DNA from: JAENVT01 sp031373785
GTDB lineage: Bacteria > Actinomycetota > Acidimicrobiia > Acidimicrobiales > Ilumatobacteraceae
Assembly: GCA_031373785.1 (NCBI GenBank)
Contig: JANMNE010000052.1
Coordinates: 1 to 8,049, forward strand
DNA: 8,049 bases
Direction: 5' to 3'
Shown: positions 1 to 5,336 of the stretch, one piece after another
How positions within the stretch are numbered: the stretch's first letter is position 1
Layout: each line of letters opens with the position of its first letter
Made by a program: the position numbers and the translations under genes
The notes under the pieces: generated by a model
What the model saw: only the letters and a program-made list of their open reading frames with translations
What the model was told of the DNA's origin: nothing
The model's database searches: none

Positions 1-131
1 GCGAAGAAGGCCAGCAGTTTGAGCGTGAACCGGAACGGCCGGAACCGGCGGGGTCGCGGTGGACCCCCTGTATCGTCAGCTGAGATTCGGGGCAGTTCGC
101 CCGTCGCTGGGTCATCCGACTCGATGGCCAT
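1..131 (-). CDS. 5' end of a probable membrane protein (partial)
   Basis: This is the start of a gene read leftward and cut by the window edge; 43 codons plus two bases are visible. The ATG complements bases 129-131, and an in-frame stop (complement of 159-161) bounds the frame upstream with no other ATG, GTG or TTG between. The product begins MAIESDDPATGELPRISADD, an acidic, polar, probably disordered N-terminus. A Pro/Arg-rich basic stretch (RPRRFRPFRF, about residues 26-35) follows, then a hydrophobic run (LKLLAFF) at the edge. Acidic tail, then basic patch, then hydrophobic segment is the usual start of a cytoplasmic-N-terminus membrane protein. In actinobacteria, flippase-like and other polytopic proteins often begin this way, but too little is visible to name a family. 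No strong Shine-Dalgarno sequence precedes it. It is divergent from the lipoprotein gene at 245. Confidence 0.6.
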   Translation of the reverse strand, partial: MAIESDDPATGELPRISADDTGGPPRPRRFRPFRFTLKLLAFF

Positions 132-231
132 CTCGTACTGCTTAGCCCAAATCGGCGGTCATCGCAGGGGATGAGACGTGCGGCACTCAAGTATCTGCGT
201 TACCCGTGCCGATATCTTCGAGGGAAGCGAT

Positions 232-237
232 AGGAAG
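232..237 (+). promoter_or_regulatory. Ribosome binding site of the lipoprotein gene
   Basis: AGGAAG lies 7 bases before the ATG at 245. It decides the start: the longer reading from 206 would place an implausible polar leader ahead of a perfect lipoprotein signal peptide. Confidence 0.6.
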
Positions 238-244
238 AAACGTC

Positions 245-904
245 ATGAAAAAGCTCATCCTGGTTGGCGCGATCGCGCTGCTTGCGGCCTGCGGCAGCAC
301 CAAGAACGACGTCTCCGGCGGAACCGGTGCCGACAACAGCGCTGCCGGCGCCGCGTCGGCCAACTCCTCCGGCGACACGATCACGGTCGACAACTTCGGT
401 GACATGCCCCCGAAATGCATCGAGTTGCTGGGCTCGTTCCTCAAGAAGATCGAGCCAACCGTGTCGAAGGTCGATTGGGACACGGCGACGCTCGCCGACT
501 TCGAGGAGTTCGGCAAGCAGTTCCAGACCGAGACCGACGCGTTCGACAGTCAGACGGCTGCGGCCGGTTGCGACAAGTACAACCTCAGCGGTTCGGACGA
601 GAAGCAGTTCGAGCAGATGGCCGAACTGGCCTCGGCCGAGGCCCCCGGCACGCTCGGCTTCATCAACTTCCTCGGGGCGTTGTCGGCCAGTGCCACCGCA
701 ACAGATGGATCCATTCCGACCGACTGCGCCGGCACGATCGCCTTGATCGAGCCGTATCTGGCGAACGGCACGATGAAAGATCTGACGATGGCCCAGATCA
801 CCACGCTCGGCCAGTTGATGAACGGCATCAGCGAGAACTGCACGTCCGAAGAGGCCTCCGCGTTCTTCGCCCGCGCGGACGTCAGCGCCTTCATCAGCGG
901 ATAA
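245..904 (+). CDS. Secreted lipoprotein of unknown function with two Cys-paired half-repeats
   Basis: The 219-residue product opens with a lipoprotein signal peptide: MKK, a hydrophobic core (LILVGAIALL), then the lipobox L13-A14-A15-C16. Cys16 should be lipidated and the protein anchored to the outer face of the membrane. Residues 17-50 are a Gly/Ala/Ser/Asn-rich linker. The rest looks alpha-helical and holds exactly four further cysteines (C58, C109, C161, C199). They fall into two similar blocks: 'MPPKC ... GC-D' at 54-110 and 'IPTDC ... NC-T' at 158-200. Each is followed by a Ser/Glu-rich helix with a conserved Phe, suggesting an internal duplication with one disulfide per half. I do not recognise the family and assign no function. 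The start at 245 is supported by the RBS at 232-237. The gene ends 6 bases before the stop of the convergent hydrolase. Confidence 0.8.
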   Translation: MKKLILVGAIALLAACGSTKNDVSGGTGADNSAAGAASANSSGDTITVDNFGDMPPKCIELLGSFLKKIEPTVSKVDWDTATLADFEEFGKQFQTETDAFDSQTAAAGCDKYNLSGSDEKQFEQMAELASAEAPGTLGFINFLGALSASATATDGSIPTDCAGTIALIEPYLANGTMKDLTMAQITTLGQLMNGISENCTSEEASAFFARADVSAFISG

Positions 905-921
905 TCGAGGTCAACCCTCGA
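905..921. terminator. Small hairpin between convergent genes, possible bidirectional terminator
   Basis: TCGAGG (905-910) and CCTCGA (916-921) are perfect inverted repeats around a 5-base loop. They sit directly after the lipoprotein stop and cover the stop of the opposing hydrolase gene. No T-run follows on either strand, so this is not a canonical intrinsic terminator. The assignment rests on its place between two convergent stops. Confidence 0.3.
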
Positions 922-1876
922 CGCTGTTGACGATGGCCCTCAGGCGCGTCGTCAGTTCGTCAGCCTGCTCCTCCGGGCACTTGCCGAGATGCACGACGAC
1001 CAGCTCACGGTCCGGCACGACCACGCAGAACTGACCCTCGTACCCGTGACAGGCCAAGCTTCCCGGCTGGTCGCGCCACATCCACCAGTGACGCCCGTAG
1101 TCGAACTGATTCTCGTCGCTGGCGACGAAGGTGCGTGCGTGGTCGGCCCACCCCTGCGGCAACAGGCGATGGCCGTCGACCATTCCGTCATTGCGGTACA
1201 GCTCACCGAAACGGGCAAAGTCACGTGCCGTCGCGTAGACGTACGACGAGCCGACGAAGGTGCCCGATGTGTCGAACTTCGAGATCGCGCTCTGCATCCC
1301 CGCGGGCGCAAACAATCGGTCGCGGAGGAACGCCTCCATTCCCTCGCGGCCACCTCCGACGACGTCACCGATGATCCGGCAGATGATGTTCGTCGTGCCA
1401 CTGGAGTAGTTCCAGGTCGACCCGGGCCTGCGGACCAACGGCAACGCGGCGGCGTAGGCAGCCATGTCGCCCTGACCGTCGCCGAAGAGCATCGCGATGC
1501 AATGGCTCACGGTGTCGTCGACGTAGTCCTCGACCCATTCGAGCCCGGAGCGCATCTCCAGCAGGTCGAGCAGCGTGATCGCTTCCTTGGGCGTGCCCTG
1601 CCAGCCGGGCACCGGCGCCGGGCGATCGAGGTCGAGGAGACCGTCGCCGACCAAGATGCCCACCGCGGCATGCGTGATGCTCTTCGCCATGCTCCACGAG
1701 ATCAGGGTGGTTTCCGGCACCACCGCGCCACCGGGCGCGAAAACCGAATCGGGTTGTACGCCGTACTCTTCGAACACCAGCTCGCCCCGCTGCATCACCA
1801 GCAGGGCGAGGCTGACTCCATGCGGCGCGTCAGCAGCAAACAACTCGTCGGCAATCTGCAAGATGGTCGCGTTCAC
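911..1876 (-). CDS. Serine hydrolase, beta-lactamase/class C (NylB/EstB-like) family
   Basis: The 321-residue product has the penicillin-binding-protein/beta-lactamase fold signature. S62-M-A-K65 is the S-x-x-K nucleophile motif inside 'ISWSMAKSITHA'. Y157-S-S is the second motif, in 'WNYSSGTTN'. 'CHGYEGQFCVVVP' (about 276-288, H277-G-Y-E-G281) stands where the K-T-G/H-x-G strand motif is expected. This combination, with 'LLEMRSGL' before the Tyr motif, matches the esterase and 6-aminohexanoate-oligomer hydrolase (NylB) branch rather than true beta-lactamases. It is expected to hydrolyse an ester or amide through an acyl-serine intermediate; the substrate is unknown. No signal peptide is visible, so it is probably cytoplasmic. 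The start is GTG (complement of 1874-1876). An in-frame stop lies two codons upstream, so no longer start exists. A weak GGTGAG precedes it. It is convergent with the lipoprotein and divergent from the gene at 1949. Confidence 0.88.
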   Translation of the reverse strand: MNATILQIADELFAADAPHGVSLALLVMQRGELVFEEYGVQPDSVFAPGGAVVPETTLISWSMAKSITHAAVGILVGDGLLDLDRPAPVPGWQGTPKEAITLLDLLEMRSGLEWVEDYVDDTVSHCIAMLFGDGQGDMAAYAAALPLVRRPGSTWNYSSGTTNIICRIIGDVVGGGREGMEAFLRDRLFAPAGMQSAISKFDTSGTFVGSSYVYATARDFARFGELYRNDGMVDGHRLLPQGWADHARTFVASDENQFDYGRHWWMWRDQPGSLACHGYEGQFCVVVPDRELVVVHLGKCPEEQADELTTRLRAIVNSVEG

Positions 1877-1921
1877 GGAGACTCACCGTAGCGAGATTGG
1901 GTCGAATGGCTTATTTCGATT

Positions 1922-1932
1922 CGAGGACCTCG
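1922..1932. promoter_or_regulatory. Palindrome in a divergent intergenic region, possible operator
   Basis: CGAGG-A-CCTCG is an 11-base perfect palindrome with a single central base. It lies 16 bases before the ATG at 1949 and 45 bases before the GTG of the divergent hydrolase. Its place in a 72-base shared promoter region suggests a protein-binding site, but no regulator family is identified and so short a palindrome can arise by chance. Confidence 0.25.
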
Positions 1933-1948
1933 CTGTTACAACTGCACG

Positions 1949-3769
1949 ATGGGACGAAATCATCGGGCACGTTGGTCTGCTATTGGTGCGGCTGTTGCAG
2001 TCAGCATCGGAGCAGGCGGACTCATCACATTCGCAAGCGCTGCCGGCGGCACCGCATCCACCTTTACACCGATCACGCCGTGTCGACTGCTCGACACCCG
2101 CGTCGACGGTCCGGCCACCGGGGAGACGCTTCCGCGTAGCACCCCACTCGGCCAGGGCGAGACGCTGACGGTCACGGCGCGCGGAAACTTCGGCAAGTGC
2201 GTCGCGTTGAGCGCGACCGCAACGGGCGCGGTGTTGAACGTCACCACCGTCAACCCGTCGGCCGGAAGCTTCCTCACCGTGTGGCCGGCCGACAAGGACC
2301 GACCGCTCGCCAGCAGCCTCAACTGGGTGCCGGGCCAGGGTGCAACCCCGAACCAGGTGACCACCGGCCTCGATTCGTCCGGCAAGCTCAGCCTGTTCAA
2401 CAACGCCGGAACGGTGGACGTGATCGTTGACGTCGTCGGTGTGTACGAGGCCGCCGGAAGCGTCGGCAGCAACGGTGGCGTCGGCCCAGCCGGTCCTGCC
2501 GGGCCCGCTGGTGCGGCTGGTGCAAAAGGCTCCAAGGGCGACGCCGGTACTGCTGGAGCCAAGGGCGACCCGGGAGACCCGGGCGGCCCCGTCGGCCCGC
2601 AGGGTGCCACAGGCCCGCAAGGCCCCGCAGGGACCGAGCTGATGACATCGTCGAACCCCGACCTGTCCGCCAGCAACGGTGCATACTCGTCGATGAAGCT
2701 CGACTCCAGTGGCTTCCCGGTGATCAGCCAGTACGACCCGATGAGCGGCGACCTTCGGCTGACTCGCTGCTACGACCCGGCCTGCATTGTTGCGCACTCC
2801 AACATCGTCGACGACGGCGCTGGCAACCTCGTTGGTGCGTTCACGTCACTGGAGCTGGACTCCAACGAGTTCCCCGTCATCAGTTACTACGACGTGACGA
2901 ACGGTGACCTGAAGTTGGCGCACTGCAACGACGCCGACTGCGCGAACGCCGACGACCCCTCGAACGTCGTGGACGCCACCAACGACCGAGGTACGTTCTC
3001 GTCGCTCGCACTCAATTCACTCGGCTACCCGGTCATCAGCTACTACGACGCCACGTCGAACCGACTCCTGCTGACGCATTGCAACGACACCGATTGCGCG
3101 AACGGCGACGATGCGCCGGGTGGCGTCGTGCTCACGGGCGAGGGAACAGACGATGTCGGCCAGTACTCGTCGATGACGCTCGACCTGTTCGACCAGCTCC
3201 CGACGATCGCCTACTACAACGCCACCCAAGCTGACCTGAAGCTGGTGCACTGCACCAACGAAGACTGCTCGGGTGCTCAAACGAGTGTGCTGGTCGATGG
3301 AGCCGGGACGCTTGTCGGCGAAAGCCTGTCGATGACACTCGATCTCTCCAGCAACCCGGTGATCTCCTACTTCGACGCCGACAACCTCGCACTGGCGATC
3401 GCCCGTTGCGACGATGTCAACTGCGCCGCCCCGACGATCAGCTTGCCCCTGGGCGGTATCAGCGGCCCGCTCGACACCTCGATTTCGATGGACAGCGTCG
3501 CGGACGTTGCCGTGGTCAGCTACATCGACTCCAGCGGCATCGAAGTGGCCATGCGAATCGTTCGTTGCGACGATGCGGCTTGCAGCTCTGCGTCGTCAAC
3601 GACACCTGAGACCCTCGTGGGTGAACTGCCGATGAACACGGCCCTGGTGCTCGACTACAACGGCAACCCGACCATCGCCCGCTTCGACAGCAGCAACAGC
3701 AAGCTCACCGTGGTCCACTGCACCGATCCGCTGTGCACCCCGCACGTCAGGGTGATCTCAGCCCCGTAA
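1949..3769 (+). CDS. Exported modular protein: actinobacterial beta module, collagen-like stalk, seven-repeat Cys propeller
   Basis: This 606-residue protein has four parts. Residues 1-32 form a signal peptide: basic start (RNHRAR), hydrophobic core 11-29, likely cleavage after ASA near 31. Residues 40-167 are a beta-rich module from 'PITPCRLLDTR' to 'VIVDVVGVYE', with one Cys pair (C45, C84); this module recurs in secreted actinobacterial proteins. Residues 179-230 are collagen-like Gly-X-Y triplets: 11 in phase (179-211), an extra Gly at 212, then 6 more (213-230). Residues 244-606 hold seven repeats of about 52 residues, each with an S-[ML]-x-L-D, P-V-I-S-Y-Y-D and L-x-L-x-H-C-x4-C pattern. 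The C-x4-C pairs are at 274/279, 326/331, 378/383, 435/440, 487/492, 540/545 and 591/596. Seven such blades suggest a disulfide-stapled beta-propeller. The likely role is surface display, binding or adhesion, with the collagen segment as a spacer; this is inference, and the ligand is unknown. No membrane anchor or sorting motif is visible at the C-terminus. No clear Shine-Dalgarno sequence precedes the ATG, and no alternative start fits the signal peptide. Confidence 0.85.
   Translation: MGRNHRARWSAIGAAVAVSIGAGGLITFASAAGGTASTFTPITPCRLLDTRVDGPATGETLPRSTPLGQGETLTVTARGNFGKCVALSATATGAVLNVTTVNPSAGSFLTVWPADKDRPLASSLNWVPGQGATPNQVTTGLDSSGKLSLFNNAGTVDVIVDVVGVYEAAGSVGSNGGVGPAGPAGPAGAAGAKGSKGDAGTAGAKGDPGDPGGPVGPQGATGPQGPAGTELMTSSNPDLSASNGAYSSMKLDSSGFPVISQYDPMSGDLRLTRCYDPACIVAHSNIVDDGAGNLVGAFTSLELDSNEFPVISYYDVTNGDLKLAHCNDADCANADDPSNVVDATNDRGTFSSLALNSLGYPVISYYDATSNRLLLTHCNDTDCANGDDAPGGVVLTGEGTDDVGQYSSMTLDLFDQLPTIAYYNATQADLKLVHCTNEDCSGAQTSVLVDGAGTLVGESLSMTLDLSSNPVISYFDADNLALAIARCDDVNCAAPTISLPLGGISGPLDTSISMDSVADVAVVSYIDSSGIEVAMRIVRCDDAACSSASSTTPETLVGELPMNTALVLDYNGNPTIARFDSSNSKLTVVHCTDPLCTPHVRVISAP
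2483..2638 (+). repeat. Collagen-like Gly-X-Y coding repeat
   Basis: This segment encodes residues 179-230 of the exported protein: seventeen G-X-Y triplets rich in GPA, GAK, GDP and GPQ. A one-residue Gly insertion (residue 212) shifts the triplet phase after the eleventh triplet. Pro is common in X, while Lys, Ala, Pro and Gln fill Y, as in other bacterial collagen-like proteins, which trimerise without hydroxyproline. Confidence 0.85.
2678..3766 (+). repeat. Seven tandem ~52-codon repeats with conserved C-x4-C
   Basis: The first Cys of each repeat is at residues 274, 326, 378, 435, 487, 540 and 591, giving intervals of 52, 52, 57, 52, 53 and 51. Repeats 2 and 3 are the most alike in protein and DNA (shared VISYYD and HCND-DCAN). 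Repeats 5 to 7 are more diverged. The alternating hydrophobic strands and the count of seven fit a beta-propeller; the fold itself is not proven. Confidence 0.8.
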
Positions 3770-3795
3770 GGCACACGATTTTCCTCCCCCCAATC

Positions 3796-3845
3796 CATCA
3801 TGTGGGTGCCTGAACCTGGCGGTTGGTTCAGGCGCCCACATGATG
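3796..3845. terminator. Long near-perfect hairpin, possible terminator
   Basis: Two 21-base arms (3796-3816 and 3825-3845) pair completely apart from one G-T wobble (3807 with 3834), around an 8-base loop TGGCGGTT. It begins 26 bases after the stop of the exported-protein gene and ends 38 bases before the next start. No T-run follows on either strand, so it is not a textbook intrinsic terminator. Actinobacterial terminators often lack one, making termination of the upstream transcript the simplest reading. A dispersed inverted-repeat element or mRNA-stabilising structure is also possible. Confidence 0.5.
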
Positions 3846-3883
3846 CGCGTCCCGGCACGTTCGCGTCGGCAAGACTGAAAGCA

Positions 3884-4666
3884 ATGGATGTCGCCGAGGC
3901 GCTTGGCACCTATCTCGACATCGTCGACTCTGCAGCGCCGGGTTTGGTCGAGGGGTTGTACGTCGTCGGCTCGTATGCCCTCGACGACTGGCAGCCGGAT
4001 CGCAGTGACATCGACATCGTCGCAGTCCTTGCCGAACCGGCCAATGACGCCGACTTCGGGGCGCTGATGACGGCGCACGCCTTGCTCGCCGAGCGTCAGC
4101 CGCGGCCGAACATCGATGGGCCGTACCTCGCATGGACCGATCTGATCGGGGCGCCGGCAACGGGTCTGCACCGACCGTGGACGCTCGACGGCGACCTCCA
4201 CCACGACAGCGAATGCTTCGAGATCAATCCGGTCACGTGGTACACGTTGGCCACATACGGAGTGACGGTGCGCGGGCCGGCGCTCGATCGATTGAACGTG
4301 TGGCACGAGGTCGAGGATCGCGTCCGCTTTGTGATCGACAACCTGTCGACGTACTGGTACCAACTCGCCGAGTCAGTCGTCGAGGCCTGCGAGACCCCGG
4401 CGAACACGTTCGACCTGGCGTCGTTCGAGTGGTGCGCGCTCGGTGCGCTGCGCCTGCACTACACCGCCTTCACGGGCGACGTCACGTCGAAGCGTGGTGC
4501 GGGCGCGTACGGCATCGTCGTGACACCCGACTACATGCACGACACGCTGCGCGCCGCGCTTGCTGCGCGGGCGACCGGCGCGGGCGAGGTGACCACTGCG
4601 ATGATGCTCGGCGCAGCCGACGTGATCAGCTGGACGGTGAACGAGGTACGCCGGGCAGGGGCGTGA
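3884..4666 (+). CDS. Nucleotidyltransferase related to aminoglycoside adenylyltransferases (AadA/ANT(3'')-like)
   Basis: The 260-residue product has the polymerase-beta-type nucleotidyltransferase signature near its N-terminus: 'YVVGSYALDDW' followed by 'RSDIDIVAVL', with G29-S30 and the metal-binding D42 and D44. The rest fits the AadA-like C-terminal helical domain. 'TWYTLATYGVTVRGP' lies in the middle, and 'ALGALRLHYTAFTGDVTSK' with a following 'GAGAYG' resembles the helix and loop of streptomycin/spectinomycin adenylyltransferases. The length is typical (about 250-260). The family transfers AMP from ATP to a hydroxyl group; whether the substrate here is an aminoglycoside cannot be told. 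The in-frame ATG at 3800 is rejected because it lies inside the left arm of the hairpin and would add 28 unlike residues. The start at 3884 has only a weak GAAAG before it. The 3' end overlaps the convergent LOG-family gene by 41 bases. Confidence 0.8.
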   Translation: MDVAEALGTYLDIVDSAAPGLVEGLYVVGSYALDDWQPDRSDIDIVAVLAEPANDADFGALMTAHALLAERQPRPNIDGPYLAWTDLIGAPATGLHRPWTLDGDLHHDSECFEINPVTWYTLATYGVTVRGPALDRLNVWHEVEDRVRFVIDNLSTYWYQLAESVVEACETPANTFDLASFEWCALGALRLHYTAFTGDVTSKRGAGAYGIVVTPDYMHDTLRAALAARATGAGEVTTAMMLGAADVISWTVNEVRRAGA

Positions 4667-5285
4667 CGTCGCGGTCGAGCCACTTGTGCCCGACGTCGGG
4701 CACCGGGCCGGTGGCCAACGCAATCGCCTCGTCGATCGTGTGCGCGCGTTGGGCCAACATGCGATGCGAGTCGCGGACGAAGCCGGCCTTCACCGAGTTG
4801 CACATCCACTCGAACAACGGTCCCCAGTAGCCATCGACGTCGAGCAGCACGACCGGCTTGGCGATCAGGCCCAGTTGGTTCCACGTCAGCGCTTCGGCGA
4901 ACTCGTCGACCGTTCCGAAGCCACCCGGCAACACGACGAACCCGTCGGCCAACTCCGACAGTCGGGCCTTGCGATCATGCATCGTCGGCACGACCTCGAG
5001 CCGTGTTAGACCCTCGTGGGCAACCTCGGCGCGCACCAGTTGCTCGGTGATCACGCCGATCACTTCGCCGTCAGCGGCGAGTGCGGCATCGGCGACGACC
5101 CCCATCAGCCCGACGTGGCCGCCGCCGTAGACCAGGCCGATCCCGCGGTGAGCGAGAGCGGACCCCAATTGATGTGCCGCTTCACCAAACGACGGTGATG
5201 TGCCCGCATTCGACCCGCAGTACACGCAGATGCGCGTGGTTGGTTCGGAACGCATGCCGATCAGCCTGTCACACTCGCCGACCAT
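4626..5285 (-). CDS. LOG-family protein (TIGR00730), cytokinin riboside 5'-monophosphate phosphoribohydrolase-like
   Basis: The 219-residue product is a Rossmann-like lysine-decarboxylase-fold protein of the LOG family. Visible motifs are 'RICVYCGSNAG' at the first strand (about 18-28), 'YGGGHVGLMG' (about 53-62), 'MHDRK' (about 102-106) and the hallmark 'PGGFGTVDE' (120-128), whose Glu and the Arg of the previous motif form the active site. Family members cleave nucleoside 5'-monophosphates at the N-glycosidic bond; plant and some bacterial members release free cytokinins, while in many bacteria the physiological substrate is unclear. The length is normal plus a short Pro/Ser-rich tail. Three starts are possible. 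ATG at 5285 is chosen because GAGGG (complement of 5292-5296) lies 6 bases away; ATG at 5291 would touch it, and ATG at 5255 is also tenable. It is divergent from the acyl-CoA dehydrogenase gene and convergent with the nucleotidyltransferase. Confidence 0.88.
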   Translation of the reverse strand: MVGECDRLIGMRSEPTTRICVYCGSNAGTSPSFGEAAHQLGSALAHRGIGLVYGGGHVGLMGVVADAALAADGEVIGVITEQLVRAEVAHEGLTRLEVVPTMHDRKARLSELADGFVVLPGGFGTVDEFAEALTWNQLGLIAKPVVLLDVDGYWGPLFEWMCNSVKAGFVRDSHRMLAQRAHTIDEAIALATGPVPDVGHKWLDRDVTPLPGVPRSPSS

Positions 5286-5336
5286 CGTCATCCCTCGTTT
5301 CGGAACATCCGGTTCGCATCACTAGCCTCGGAATCG

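Noticed and set aside
213..218. TATCTT as a -10 box for the lipoprotein gene
   Set aside because: It fits TAnnnT, but no acceptable -35 hexamer lies 16-19 bases upstream (the bases at 189-195 are not TTGACA-like), so I do not list it as a promoter.
989..1891. Plus-strand 300-codon open frame
   Set aside because: It is antisense to the serine hydrolase, which carries S-x-x-K and Y-S-S motifs. The plus-frame product shows no recognisable motif and is rich in Arg, His and Asp.
2483..2638. Short-period DNA repeat considered as a CRISPR or minisatellite
   Set aside because: The periodicity is the 9-base rhythm of Gly-X-Y codons inside an open reading frame; there are no spacers and the third positions vary.
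1883..2797. Minus-strand 304-codon open frame
   Set aside because: It lies opposite the exported-protein gene. Its translation is low-complexity Arg/Gly/Val/Ala-rich with no domain, as expected of an antisense frame in GC-rich DNA, while the plus frame has a signal peptide and clear repeats.
3800..3883. Longer start for the nucleotidyltransferase at ATG 3800
   Set aside because: The ATG is within the left arm of the long hairpin. The extra 28 residues are a translation of the hairpin sequence and do not resemble the family's N-terminus.
3758..4363. Minus-strand 201-codon open frame
   Set aside because: It is antisense to the nucleotidyltransferase and its upstream hairpin, with no motif in its product.
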